Positions 1 through 13,275 of a stretch of DNA of 64,000 bases are shown here, in pieces (the stretch's first letter is position 1; each line of letters starts with the position of its first letter). The notes under the pieces were generated by a model, which was given only the letters and a program-made list of their open reading frames with translations, made no database searches and was not told where the DNA came from. A program made the position numbers and the translations under genes. The stretch is from positions 26,273,836 to 26,337,835 of the forward strand of contig JAVDOI010000003.1 of assembly GCA_032191485.1 (NCBI GenBank), read 5' to 3'. The stretch comes from Leptoclinus maculatus (taxonomy: Eukaryota > Chordata > Actinopteri > Perciformes > Stichaeidae).

Positions 1-174
1 TCAGATTTTCCCAGAATCATTAGGACCTCTTAGATCATCCTCGTGTGAGCCTGCGCACCAAGAGGTCACCACAGAAATACGTCGCCTACGATTCTGAAGC
101 TCATTAACTCAAGCAAAGAGTCTCAACATACAAACACTCAAGACATGGGTCCCTCGAATCATGGGCCTCTTCCT

Positions 175-178
175 CACA

Positions 179-234
<56 letters not shown>

Positions 235-249
235 CACACACACACACAC
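175..249. repeat. CA microsatellite
   Basis: A (CA)n run with a single interruption (cctaca). No gene nearby. Confidence 0.97.
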
Positions 250-906
250 TTTGACTAAATGCGATAGGATGAATAAGACACTGGCTTACCTACACATCCT
301 AGATTATGCTGGCACCCTTAAGTGCTTCATCCTCCACTCTCACACCGGTCACCTTAACCTTTGGGGAACCACTCAGTCAGTTTAATCAGTTTTAGTTTTT
401 TTTTCCAATATAAACTCAACATAACAAATAGAACAAATAAACCACACAAAATGCAATCTGATCACTGTTACCACATTATTTCCTAGAATAAGTATTGAAC
501 GTTTTTTTTGCCTAGAAAACCCCATAAAAGCCATTTAATTGTGTAAATACCTCTTTCTCTTTTAACCTCCTAGTCTGTCACCACAATCCCACAGCTACTG
601 TTACTTTTCACATTCTCAACCGCCAGCTTGACAAGTATGGTTTAATGAAACACTGGCAGCCTGAGCCTTGATTCTGGGCTTTTTTTTTTCTCTCAAAGAA
701 TTTTTTTTCTAAAACAAACTGCTGGAACCTTACTTTCATTAGACACAGCCTGGATCTTGGCATGGGAGCGCGGGTCATACAAGGACATCCCAGAATAGGA
801 AAAACAGCCCGGACAGAGCCTGCATCAAAGCACCAGGAGTGGCGGGGATCCAGCCAAACCACTATTAAAACCCTGGCCACCGGAGAGTCATTGAATCTCA
901 GGTAGA

Positions 907-935
907 ACACACACACACACACACACACACACACA
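907..935. repeat. CA microsatellite
   Basis: An uninterrupted (AC)n run of about 29 bases. Confidence 0.97.
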
Positions 936-1299
936 TCCCTATAATTCTATCTTTGCGTGGACACTCATGGGCATAATGCATTCCCTTGCCCCTAACCTTA
1001 ACTGTCACAACTAAAGGCCTGACCCCTAACCTTTACCCTAACCCTAACCTAATTATAACCCAAAGCTTAAAACCAAGTCGGCACCCTAAAAAGTGGTTTT
1101 GAAGAAGTAAGGGCCGTCAAAAATGTTGCCACTTCCCAGAAATGTCCTTCTCACAACGGGGGCGATATATAGCCCATTTCAAACTGCTGTTTGAGTGTCT
1201 GCTGACTGACTGCTGTCATGAATGTTTTCACACAGAACACAAATATTACACGGTGAAAAAGTGTCAAAAAGAATTTCGGACCAAGGTTGATTTTTTGGA

Positions 1300-2115
1300 G
1301 CTTGTATCTCTACATCTAATTGGTTACAATCCTGGTCTTTGGATAGACCGGACTCTGACACAGACGCTCGGTCTGTTAGAGGTTGTTTTCAATCCGTCAC
1401 TAAACACTACTGTTCTACATCTCAGGATGTTCTACATTTGTCTGATACATTTGTAAACCTTTCAGACTGTAGAGGCTGATGAAATACAAATTATGTTAAT
1501 AGCGTTGTTAAATACAATAATTCAAAATGTGTTTCTCTTGTAAATGGAGTCAAGTTGCTCAGATTGGTTTAAATTCACTCCATCATTCTATTACAGACAA
1601 TGTGTGTTTGATAGTCAAACAGCTCAAAGAAACCCTTTGATCTTAATTGATTGAAACATGATGTGATCATATTTAATCATACTGTTGTGTTTACAGAAGA
1701 GATATACTGTAGTTGTATATAATATGAGCAACAATTTGGACCCGCTCAAAGATCTGGAGCCAGGATTAGGGACCACTGTTTGTATATTAACTGTTTGCTC
1801 AATTTAAATCACTGACAAGTAATTAGTGGATGAAAAAGTGTTCAGATCCTTCACTGCAGTAAACGTACTAATACCATACTGATGAAACAATCCACTACGA
1901 GTAAAATACCTGCATTCAAAACCTTAGTCAAGTATGTTATTATCAGCAAAATGTACTTTAAGTGCAGAAAGTAAAAGTACCCGTGCAGTAAAATGTACAT
2001 TATTTGCCCCTGACCTGTAGTGCAATCTGAAAATCTCCCCCGAGCGTCTGCGTCAGAGTGATATCCGGTCTATCCAAAGACGAGGATTGTAACCAATTAG
2101 ATGTAGAGATACAAT
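1300..2115. mobile_element. Inverted-repeat element with about 70-bp arms
   Basis: The left arm 1304-1373 (tgtatctctacatctaattg, gtctttggatagaccgga, cagacgctcgg) returns inverted at 2040-2113 (cgagcgtctgcgtcagag, atccggtctatccaaagac, aaccaattagatgtagagat). About 670 bases of AT-rich sequence with no coding potential lie between. This is the shape of a non-autonomous DNA transposon. The true ends may lie outside the matching arms. Confidence 0.6.
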
Positions 2116-2710
2116 GGAGACTGGGTCCGCCCACTTACTGTCAAAAAGAAAAACTACTCGCGAGCGAGCGAGCAGGTTAAAGTTTCGCGACTTTTGCTCG
2201 CGCGAGAGGGAATTTTGCTCGCGGAGTGATGTAAAAGCGCTTGTCAAAGTAAAATACTCGCGCGGCTGTCTGATTTGCGCGCGCGGGCGTGGATCTCATT
2301 TGCTCTCTCGGATTTTTACAGAGATTTGCCTTCATACATGTCGTGCCGAACGGACATAGTCGAAATGTACACTATAGTGTATAAAAACACGGAGCTCAGT
2401 AGTGCAAACTAAGACGACAAACTTCATCATTCCTTTCAACCTTGACACTCCTTCCGTTCTTACCTTTCACAATAAAAGCCCCGGTAGTTGTTCCTTTGCC
2501 TCCGCAAATCTATTAGAACCTTTTATTGAAAAAGTGTTACAACTGTCGCAAACACGCATTGATGCCGGTATGAATCGCTTTGATGCAATATATATTCGCA
2601 GCCGAGTATTTAGCATTTTCGTATCCTTTATTGTTTGAAAAATCTTGGTCATCACAAATATACAAGTACAAGTAAACACACATAGACACATGGTTTCTTA
2701 GGCCCCTTTT

Positions 2711-2750
<40 letters not shown>

Positions 2751-3869
2751 AGGGCTGTTTGTATTGACAGTCTCAATTTGTGTATGTCACCTATAATGTC
2801 GTATGTCGTTTAAGGTTAGGTAAGGTTGCAATAAAAAGCACTTTTGACTACTCACGGTCAAAATACAGCGCTGTCCCTTATGTTCGGCAAGCATTTGAGC
2901 AGGTTTGTAGTTACTAAGCAACCATGATATCCCTCTCAGGCTAATCCATCTAGGCCGCTGTGGCTGCACGGAGCCTTCGATGCACACTGATACATCACCT
3001 TGGTTCACCAGCGTCCTTTGTCCGCAAGAGCAGCGCTGATACACCAAACTGCGCGACTTTAGAGAGGCTGGCTTTATTTCTTTATCGCATCACAGCCTGG
3101 TCATTTAGCCCTGAGAAAATAACTAATCTGTTGTGTTGATAAAGAGTCAGCGGCGGAAAGATAGGTACGTTTTACACCGTGTCCCTCGCTGCCTCTTTTG
3201 ACTTTCCAGCTATAAACACCATCAAAGCGAAGTAGATAAAGCGGGGACAAAGTGTGTCAGATGAGGTCGGGTATGATAATGCTGTGAAAGTGAGAGACTA
3301 TTCTCAAATGTCACAGCACAGAGATTTCCTGTAAGGCAACTTAATGTGATTTTGATTTGGACAGGAATTTCCCAATTTCCCAAGACAGTCTTTAGTGTGT
3401 TATGAAAGATTGCTTCTCATTATGGCATGACAGCAGAGGCTCTCCTTGGATAGGTCGTCCTGGGACATTTACATTCATACACTCCATGTGCTGTTGTTTG
3501 TCTCCATGGTACATTGTCTAGCAAAGGCAAATGTAAAGGAACAATCTTAGGTATGTGATATATCTAGATAGATATGTGCTGTGTATTAACTCCAGCATGA
3601 GCGGCCTTGCCCTATTTTTTTAGCGCACATACTGTACATGTTATGCCATACTAGACGCATAAGCCGTGTTCCCATTCGCACATTTCATCACCTTAGGCAA
3701 GTTATATGATAGATAAGATTTTTTAGCTTGAGGTGATTTTTGCATTTGTCGAAAAAAATGATTGATGTGCTAAATGAAGTATGGACGAGTAAATTCTGAC
3801 GTAGCGAACATTTAACCTACATGACTTATCACTTGTTTGTTCTGTTGGCGTATTCTCAGATGTCAGACA
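2116..3869. other. Intergenic with a CpG-rich patch at 2150-2300
   Basis: Bases 2150-2300 are unusually rich in CG and in ctcgcg/gcgcgc words (cgcgagcgagcgagcag, ttgctcgcgcgagaggg) compared with the AT-rich surroundings. It follows the inverted-repeat element directly and may be part of it. The rest (2320-3850) holds one CA array and nothing else I can name. Confidence 0.5.
2713..2745. repeat. CA microsatellite
   Basis: An uninterrupted (AC)n run of about 33 bases. Confidence 0.97.
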
Positions 3870-4470
3870 TTTAGCAAAATACACTTTTCGAGAGTTAGAT
3901 AAGAAGATCCGTACCACTCTGGTGTCTGTACGGTAAATATGAAGCTACAGCTAGCAGCAGCAGATTAGCTTAGCTTAGCATAAAGACTGGAAATAGGGAA
4001 ACAGCTAGTCTCTGTAGAACAGGCTCTGTCCAGAGGTTACAAAATCTGCCTACCAGAACCTCCAAAGGTCACTAATGAACAAGTTATATCTTGTGTTTCA
4101 TCTGCAGAAAAAACCCGTCATATTGTGGTTTTATCTTGTTGACAGAAAACCAGAAGGATGTCGCTGAACTCGACCAAGACATAGTTAACCTCCGTAAAAA
4201 CCCCAACTTGTTGTGTTTACATTTGGCCTTGTGTACAGATTACTGTGCAGATAATCTGTGAGGATTTGCTGCTTGATTGTCAGATTTTGTTATCTTTGGA
4301 CAGAGTCAGGATAGCTGTTTCCCCCATTTCCAGTCTTTATGCGAAGCTAAGATAACCGGCTGGTTGTAGCTTCATATTTACTGTACAGACTTGAGAGTGG
4401 TAGCCTATCAATGTTCTCACGTAACTCTTGGCAAGAAAACGTATGTCCTAATATGTCCAACTACTCCTCT
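3870..4470. mobile_element. MITE of a common percomorph family, near full length
   Basis: The left part (gagagttagataagaagat, taccactctggtgtctgtac, gtaaatatgaagctacagc, cttagcataaagactgg) returns inverted on the right (cagtctttatgcgaagctaa, gtagcttcatatttactgta, cagacttgagagtggtagcc, ctcttggcaagaaaacg). The sequence matches a non-autonomous element I remember as abundant in percomorph fish. The outer ends are worn, so the limits are approximate and no target duplication could be read. Confidence 0.75.
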
Positions 4471-5929
4471 AAGAATGTATAAACAACATATGGATAGTGT
4501 ATATGATTTTTCTTTTTTTTTTTACATATGAATAAACAAAATGAAAATATGTTTATTGGACAAACTGAAAAATATGTACTCTCTAGACAGTTTTCCATCC
4601 TATGGGCTTTTCCTGTCAAGTGAGCTGATTTATAGGTCCATCTTGGTTATTTTTCTGGGACTACGCTGGACACAGTGTTGAGGACATCATCATTCGTATA
4701 TTTGGCGTTATAACACATCCACATATTTTGGGGATTTGCCAGCTTTAAGAGCCAAAACACATACTATTTAGAAAAGGGAACTATATTTCTGTGCAGTCCA
4801 AGTGAATGGTGAGCCTGCGTATGTTTAAACGTTGTCAGACTGAAATATGAAATCTTTTGATCTGATATAAAACCAAAGATTGGTTTGCCTTCAACCTTAT
4901 GCAGAAACTGACTGTATATGAGCATGTACGACCAAGGCTGCATATTCCTCTAAATCTGTGCTAGTCCTCATAGCTTATGTGTGTCGAGCCCATCCGGTAT
5001 CAGCTCAACCTACAGCAGTCTACTGCTATCTGTCAGGCAACTTACAACAACATGTAATGGAACATCTGAAGACCCTAACCTGTCAATTAACAACAAGCAA
5101 GTTAAAAAAAAACCTTTGCACTTTAAAAGCTGATATGGCCTTCTTTAACCCGTAGCCACCGAAGGGCCCTTTAAGGAGTGGAGCTGAGCTACGTTTTGAA
5201 TTATTCAGAGAGCGCTTTCCTGTTTCCTCTTGAGCAGTTTTTTACACACATGCCTTACCGGTTTACGCGACTGACGGGTCACGAACTCACACAGAGTTCA
5301 AGCTGAGCTGCTAAACGGACTCTGGCACCAAGATTTTTTTTTCTGCGCTTATAGAAGCGATTTCAAATTGTGTTTGTTTTCTTTGTTTGTGAGCGTTTCA
5401 TGGTTTATATGGCATGACTGTTAAATGTTAACAATAATGCAGAGAGGACTATAGGTAGTAATACAGCCTATCAATTTGATGTTGTTGTCTTTCTTACTGC
5501 AAGTTAATGTCTATCTTTAATCAAAATATCACATTTGAATGAAGATTACCAAGAAACACTCTACATACAGATATCATGCGCACACTACACATTGGGTACT
5601 AACCCTTGCATGCTATCTTTTTGATTATTTTAAAGTTAAAAGTGCGAGAGGGAAGAAGGTTGCTATTCTGCAGCTGGTATCAGTACATCTGCAATCACTG
5701 ACTCAAAGCAAAACCCAAATCTAATTCTGCTACAACTACTAAGTGGGGCACCAAATACACAGCAAACAATGCTACATTTCCTTCAGTTTGAGTCACAGTT
5801 AAATGATATATTTACCTGTTCAGAGAGACACTGGGGAACGTGGGAAAGATTGAGAAACTGTTTAATGCTCATCTGATCTTTGTTGATACTGTAAAAATGA
5901 TATAAAATGCAGCAGCCATATCCTTTACG

Positions 5930-6060
5930 GCATGGGTCTTCAACGTTTTTTCAGGCCAAGGACCCCCAAACGGATAGAGAGATGGAGCAGGGACCCCCTG
6001 TTGAAGACCTCTGCTTTTACGGCATGGGTGGAGCAGTCAGAAGGCTAAACCTGTTTCTCA
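5930..6060. repeat. Fragment of an hAT-like non-autonomous repeat
   Basis: The phrase cttcaacgttttttcaggcc, aaggacccccaaacgg and gatggagcagggaccccctg is the signature end of a repeat widespread in fish. Only one end is recognisable. Confidence 0.45.
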
Positions 6061-8027
6061 AAAAAACAACATACACAAGAGAAAATGCTGAGGCAAAGCC
6101 ACAAAGAATCTCACTTTACATTGTATAGATGTGTCGAGTATGCGACCAGTAACAACCTTGAACCAGTCACCAGACCTTCGCACAATGGCCCTCTAGTGGA
6201 GTACTTTATAGTCATCAATTAACCCCCGTAAAAACGGCATGACGGCAGTATTAACAATACATAAATAGATAAATGTAAATTGTAAGACGTGATGGTGTTG
6301 CAGCCTTGATGCTCGGGAGGAAAGCGTTAAAGCGTTATCTAAAGGGCTGTTATCTTGAAGACAGCAGTCAGGGCAGCAGCAACACAGAGGAACAAGAGCA
6401 GGCATGTTGAGTCATCTGTCTCTGACAAAAGCGCACGAGAGCCACCATGGGAAGTTGAAGGTTCTATACATACACACACCTTCTTGACTGAGTGATTGAC
6501 ATGCTGCACATTTTGTTCTGTGCTTGCAATGAGACCGTTTGATTCTGATCTCTGTGTCTGATCACATGGGATAACGTGCTACATGTCAATGTAATGTGCT
6601 TTTCAATGTTCGTTTCTAGATTCATCTGGCTTGTACAGTACAAGGAATTCTTCATTTGTCCTCCCCACCAAGAGCTTGTTTAGTCTGAACATACGTTTAG
6701 TGTTTGCAGTCTGTGTCTTAGCAACACCTACACAATTATTAACTTGGAAGAAAGCTGTTTCACAACTTTGTTCTCTTCAGTGTTTGTCTTTCACCATCTA
6801 GAATATCTGACATATTATATAAATAAATAGAAGGGCCTCTTTTTTCCCACCGCGGCTATTTCTGGGTTGAGGACATATTATCATAGAGTACATTCAAGAG
6901 TCAAAGGTTTTACTCGTCACATGCTCAGACAATATGTGCAGTAGAGGGAGGCACACTGTTGAGGCTGCGCTAAAAATATATTAGTGGGAGTGATATCAAT
7001 TAGAATAAAAGTAGAGAAGGAAACCTAAAGGATCAAATTCCAATAATACAAAAATATGAATATATATGTCATTAAAGTATTGGCCCAGTGTGTGTGGTGG
7101 GCTTTTTATACTTATGTCACAGCTGTAAGGCCAAAACAAGCATGGTTTAAAGTAAAGAATTGGTAATATTTCATGGCTGTTGTTCCATCTTTGTTATACT
7201 ATAATATTATACCGCCGACATGATGGTTAATACAGTAATGCTGTTATAATGATGCACGTGCACGATGAAAAAGACAAAGCTCAAGAAGTCAGTAACAAAA
7301 CAATATGTTGATTCCACTGCTAAAAATTATAAAAATGACCATTCGAACACACTTTTCCTGAACAATTTATTGGTAATTATTGATAAATACCACTTACAAT
7401 GTTTGGACTGATGTTGTGTTTGTTGCAAAGTTAGGATTCATGTAATAATTAGTTCTAGTGTGACCCTTCTTTCCCATTACTCATCCCTCCTTTTGTTAAA
7501 TTAATTTTCTTTTCAGCAAGAAATTGGATTTCACCTTTTTTGTCAAAGACACTTCCCGGGGTTTCTTTTCTTTTTGAAGTTGGAACCGGTTTCTGCGGTG
7601 CATATACTATTTACTTTATTCCATCAGCAGTTTGCTCAGCTGCGCTTTAAGGAACACAATGTACTATGTTGTTCATACTGTGCTAAAGAGAGAGTCGCGT
7701 AAGGTGCTGAATGACATAAAACAGTCTCTTCTTGATTTCAATTGTTTTCATCAGAAAATCGAAAACAATGTGCATCCGTTTTGTGTGATTATCTTGTGTT
7801 TCAGGCCCTCATGGGGCATCCCTGACACGCTGCTGCCCCTTTTAGATGTGCAGTGCCTTCATGAAATGTGAAGATGAGGGCTGAATGCTGAACAGCTTCA
7901 GTTACCACATCGAGCCAGAGGGTGTTTATACTGCAGTTACTATGGAGATATACCTCTCCACTCTCTGTTATGTAATAAAGTTTTAAAATTCATTTTTCTG
8001 AGGATGAAAAAACAGTGAGCCTCAACC

Positions 8028-8029
<2 letters not shown>

Positions 8030-8070
<41 letters not shown>

Positions 8071-8103
8071 GAGAGGGAGAGAGAGAGAGAGAGAGAGAGA
8101 GGG
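8030..8103. repeat. GA microsatellite with GGGA interruptions
   Basis: A (GA)n purine tract broken four times by GGGA. It is an all-purine strand of over 70 bases that could form triplex DNA. Confidence 0.97.
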
Positions 8104-9501
8104 AGTTAACAAAAGTGTAGCCATGTTTTTGTATTCTAATGACTTGCTTTCAAGAACATTAACACCATACAGTATGTGCATATATTTAAGTTTCTCTGCA
8201 ACACGCTGGTGTTCTTGGCCGTGCAGTCGCATCCTCTTAGATTCGGAGCGCCATGAATAAGCAGCACATGCAGCATGTGTGTCATTTGTTTTCGTGTTTG
8301 GAACATACTGAATGGATGACCAACAGGAAAGAAAGGATTATGTTGCAGGAGGGGTTCGAGAAGGTTTCTATGGACAGTGTCCAATGAGCATTCTGCAAAC
8401 ATTTCCGTGCCATCTTCAAAGCCGAACAGGATATTGATATTCTTCCTTAAAAGCCCCTGCAGACGGGAAATAAATGGAAGCACAAGAGCGGGAGGATGAC
8501 ATGCAACAAAGGCCTCAGAGCAAGATTCTAACCAGGGACGTCACAGTTATGTGGTCTGCATTTCAGACCCCCAAGCGGCTGCGATCGCACCATCTGCCTA
8601 CCCTCCACTGATTTAATCAATGTGATGTCATCTCTCTGCGCTATTGCAAATAAGATCTATTGTTCAACAGCGGAGCGGCCTGAATCCCTCAATATAGTAT
8701 TACGGTTAATTACAGAGTTAGATTAGAGTCCACGTCATTTGATGGTTAAAAACTCCACAGGGTATCTTCAAGGCACTCGTATGCAGGTATATATCCATTG
8801 AAAAATGAAAAACATATGAGTGATATGCTCAACATGTTCTACTTTGACAATATGTTGGAGGTTCACCCAAATCCGCATTTGCTGTATTCTCATCAAACCA
8901 TGTTGGCTACCTGCTACAACCTCACTGCTGCAGGCTGGTGCTCTGACTTCTTTTCACACACGGAGTGACACACATTATCACATTTGAAAGAGTGTCTGCT
9001 GAGGGAAACGAGTCATTGAAAAGCTACCGAGCAGCTGTTTTCAAGAGAAAGAGCTGAAGAAGGATTACTCATAAGTCTTCCAGGGAATAAATTATTGATT
9101 CATTTTCAGTTTCAGTGAAATTACGACGAAAAAAAAAAAAAAGAAAGAACTTTCTTTCAGTTTCTTATTCTCCATCTTTGTTTCCCTTTCACCAGCACTG
9201 GGTTTGTGACCGGGGTCACACGAGACCAGGGTGTCTCTGAGGAACATCGGGGCAGGAAACAAGACACACTGCAGGCGTGTGGACCGGATGGGTGACATGC
9301 ATAGGGATGTGGGTGGCATGACGTTAAAGGAGGGGAGCAGACGAGACTGAATGAGTCACAGAATAGGTATTAGCCTGCCACGGAGCAGACAGAGAGTTGT
9401 AGCTTTCAACCTCAGATCTTATCTGAGGGAAAAGTTCCAACCACGGTGCCAGCTGCAGTGGCTTATTTTGTCTGCCTGTAGAGTGTGTTGGGAACGTGAG
9501 G

Positions 9502-9504
<3 letters not shown>

Positions 9505-9551
<47 letters not shown>
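9505..9551. repeat. CA microsatellite
   Basis: A (CA)n run of about 47 bases. Confidence 0.97.
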
Positions 9552-9552
<1 letters not shown>

Positions 9553-12354
9553 CATATGCATAGCAGTATGAAGCAGCACAAGAACAAGCCTTGATTTGTA
9601 GTCATTTATGAGCATTGATAAAACTGCTGTTGCGCTTGTCAGAGAGCAGATTCGTTTATTTGGCATGACATTACATAACACTGGTGTTAAATTAGCTTAG
9701 AGCGATGAGAGAGGATGACTGAAGATGGCATTAACTGAATGAAAGAGGCGTGTGCTGATGAATCCAGAGAGGTTAGTGAGGGGTCGTGGAACAGAATCTC
9801 TATAGCTAGCACCACGGTTTAAACACTTCTGTCAATTGTAGAATCTGTCGGATAGCCTGAGGAAAGTGGGTCAAAAACCACTTCATGGTCAATTTTTCTG
9901 GGTTTTCAACATTAATTGTCATGATGAACTAAAACGCCTCTCACAAGAAGGGGAAATTATGGCTTATGGGAAATTTGGAAGAGCATATCATCATTCTTGT
10001 AATTAGTGTGTCGTTTTTATTTAATATACATTTGTGAAGGTGTGACTTTATTGATGATTTATGAGATATATATTATGTTGGTTTGTTGGAGATATGACCC
10101 CTGCATCTTAATCATCTTTAGATCAAGGACCATGATGGAAATCAGCCTTGTTGTATGTGTTTAATAATCTATATAAACAACACAAATATATTCAATTGTG
10201 TACAACTTCAAGGTGTAAATGAGTTACTACAAGTTACTCTTACATTTGTGTATGTCTTCGGGTCATTTATTTGGCTGAAACTAGTCTTTACATTATAATA
10301 TTTACACTAGGGAGCATGTGAGCCATGTGATGTTGTAAGTAATAACAGACTTGTCCCCTCTTGTCACACTGTTAATATGTAACTGCAACCCAGAAAAGAC
10401 CACACAGCTGGGACACGACCGTCCGTACAAGAAAACAAAAAGACACGCGCGAGCATACAAAGCTCTGCTGCAAAGCCAGGAATAATATCTCTAATATTGG
10501 TTTTGTTGCTTGAGTCAAGTGTGTAGCTAAATGCATACAGTACAATCTGAAACTAGGCCAATATAAATAGATATCGGGAGTTGGGTTGTCACTAATTTTA
10601 AGCCTCGGAGCAGGACGCAAACTGTTCCATGTAGTTAAGTCAAATTTATACAACACAGTAGGGAACCAACTGCTCTTCGAGATCATCACGCTGAATTACT
10701 ATCGTGTTAAAGCCTTCCGTGGGTAACTTAAACTAATTGGAGCAAGTAAGGTATACACACTGTCAAGTTTAATATAAAACAGTCAGCAACTATAATCCTG
10801 ATCAAGGCAGCAGAAATAGCTACCGACAATCCTGGCCTGCTGCCTGCTCCCCGCTATGAATACGTAATGCTGCCAGGATTAGCACCTCAGATACAGAAGG
10901 ACAGTGATCAAAAGGTCTCATTTGTAACCATCGCTCTCTGAATGAAGAGTGGATGAACATATGCTAAATGAAGGGGGACTGACCTACTGGCACCACGTGG
11001 CCTGGATACATATTTTAAGACAAGGATATTTTTGGGGCACACATGTGCTCCTTTGTCCTCACAGGTCGACATTTTAATGGAAAGAATCTCATAGTGGCCT
11101 TGAGGCGGAGCGATAGTCTCTTCTCAGAATGGTTGGGACTTTCCATTCTCTCTTGTGTACGACTATCTTCTCCTGATTACACGTTCCACGTTCAATATAT
11201 AGCCTACGTAGACGTGGCCGTAGATGGCCTCTCGAAGCTTCATATTGAGAAAGAAGGATTGCTTCATGCTAGTTCCACCAGCTAGTGAAACAAAAAGCAG
11301 CATAACATATGATGGGGGTTTATGATCAGGGCGTGGTATTTTCCTGCCTTTTGGACCTTTGCCAATCATATGCCTGCCTCGTCGTTCATTTGCAGATCTT
11401 AGGGAACAAAAATGCTCATAAACCCGAAAGTAGTCCGGGTAAATGAGTCTGTGTGCTCGTGTGCTAGCGTTTGTGACTTGAACTGAATGCGAGCCGCAAA
11501 ACAGGGAGCAAGTTGAAGAGTCATGGAAAGGGATGCCATTCATACACGGGGGTCACGGAGTCCTGTGAAAAACACTACAGCGCACTATTATTAGCACCGT
11601 CTGATGACACAAGTCATTGTACATTCAAATTCCTTCCTACATTCATACGCATACATAATGAAGTGAACAATGTAAAAATCAGATGGATTCATTTCAGAGG
11701 ATGAGGTAACACCTTCAGTTCATCTGAGGTGCATCTTTTTTATCAAGGGCATAGTAAAGATATGCCCTTTAGTGCCCTGGACTTCCCTTTTGACATGCTG
11801 CCAACATGTGCGTGCCATGACACACCGCATGACCTGGAATGTATCTGGTTGTACGTGTGTACTTTTCTAACACAAACAGCTGTTGCAAGTGTTCTGATAT
11901 TCCTGTGCGTAAGTGACCATATGATTTACTGATTCTCCTGATTATTTCACTTTCGAGTTCAGTCATTGTGTGTGTGTGTGTGTGTGTTTCTATGCTGTCT
12001 TGTCCTCTTCTGAACTTCCCCCCTATCAACAACCTCAGCGAGTACATTCTGTGTTTGTTGACGTGTCTTACGCAATCTTTATCAACCAGTAATTCAAAGT
12101 CATCTGAAGTAGCTCCCCTCACTATATTGTGTCAGCCGAGCCTGAAGTGCACTCCCAGAGGTTGATTGGAAATGCTGTCTGACGTTAGGAGCAGAACGTC
12201 TGTCAAGTCTCTCAGCAAACATCTGAGTCATTAGTGTAACGTTATGGGAACAGACAAAAAAATCGGAAGGAATCTGATGTAACATATTTTCAGGATGAAA
12301 CATGGCGTCTTACGAAATTTCAAGGCCTTTTTACATTTTTTTTTATCGGTTTCC

Positions 12355-12560
12355 GAATGTCTCACCTCACTTCCTGTCTTTGTGTGTTTCCCTGCCTGAT
12401 TAGTTTCACCTGTCCCTCGTTAGCCCCGCACTCACCAGACCTCCTGCACACCTGTTCTCACCTGATCTCACTTCCCCTATCAGTCATTCACTACATGTAC
12501 CAGCCCGGTTCCTTTGTTCTTTGTCAGTGTGCAACTAGCAATTAGCAACAACTTGCTCAG
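12355..12560. repeat. Dispersed repeat fragment of the 'cttcctgtctttgtg...cacctgt' type
   Basis: cacttcctgtctttgtgtgt, ccctgcctgattagtttcac and cctgtccctcgttag resemble 60770-60840 (acttcctgcctttgtgattg, cctgccccgccctcatttg, ccacctgtgtctaacgag). The two places look like members of one old repeat family. Confidence 0.4.
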
Positions 12561-12674
12561 CAGGAACAGAGAGGAAGACACTCCTTGGAGTATGTCACCT
12601 CAGCAGAGAGGCGATTAAATGTCATCATATATGTCCTGTCTGTTGGCAGCATAGAGCACATAAAGTATTTTATA

Positions 12675-12720
12675 CCCTTGCCTTTCATTTCAACACAAAG
12701 TTGAGATGAAAGGCAAAGGG
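12675..12720 (+). other. 46-base hairpin of unknown role
   Basis: cccttgcctttcatttcaac, then a short acaaa loop, then gttgagatgaaaggcaaagg: about 19 of 20 positions pair, with one bulge. It is too short for a typical miRNA precursor and the flanks do not extend the stem. Confidence 0.5.
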
Positions 12721-13005
12721 AGTAACATGTTCTTAATCGCTTGTCCTTAATCTCTGTTTAGATTAAGTACGAGTCGGATCCAATAATTGACAGACACCCT
12801 TATCTCTGTGAGTTCTACACTTGTTGTGCAAGCCCTTGTGTCTGGACATAAACACACACAAATATACATGTCCAGTAAAGTCTGCCACGTCGACAGGTCA
12901 TTTGAGAAGATCACATGCTACCTTTTTGTGACCCCGTGGGGTCAAGACACATGTATAGATTGTCTCCCGTTGTTTAGCAAGGGCTTTAAAGTAAGCCATT
13001 CGTTG

Positions 13006-13275
13006 AAGGGGTAGTTTTATCATTTGAGAAATACTCTTATTTGCTAGTTAGACGGAAAGGTTGATACCACGCTCACGTGTGTCTGTTTATAGTCTGACAA
13101 ATGTTGTCACTTTGGAAAGACACCGGCTAGCTGATTCCCCTTTTCCAGTTTTAATGCTAAGCTAAGCTAACTGGCTGCTGGCCCCCCGGCTTCATGTTGG
13201 ACGGACAGGCATGTGAGTGTATTGCTCTTCTCATTTGACTGCAAGCGAGCGAAGAAGAAGTGTACTTACCAAAAT
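13006..13275. mobile_element. Shortened copy of the same MITE family
   Basis: It carries the family's left end (ttgaaggggtagttttatca, gagaaatactcttatttgct, ttgataccacgctcacg) directly followed by its right half (ccagttttaatgctaagcta, cttcatgttggacggacagg, gcaagcgagcgaagaagaag). The middle of the element is deleted. Confidence 0.65.

Larger units (their letters stand above)
1..1299. other. Intergenic, no gene seen
   Basis: Besides two CA arrays and the degenerate telomere-like run near 1019-1060, I see nothing. The reading frames here are low-complexity or random. Confidence 0.6.
4480..13005. other. Intergenic, no gene seen
   Basis: Apart from the listed repeats, the stretch holds only short random reading frames without recognisable domains. 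An A run at 9128-9141 and some AT-rich blocks (6800-7400, 9990-10320) are visible. No splice-flanked conserved exon was recognised on either strand. Confidence 0.55.

Noticed and set aside
3723..3917. 64-codon minus-strand frame
   Set aside because: It overlaps the left edge of the MITE at 3870-4470 and has no domain.
5930..6128. 73-codon frame
   Set aside because: It translates the hAT-like repeat fragment.
11163..11543. 126-codon minus-strand frame
   Set aside because: No family resemblance; a frame of this length is expected by chance in 64 kb.
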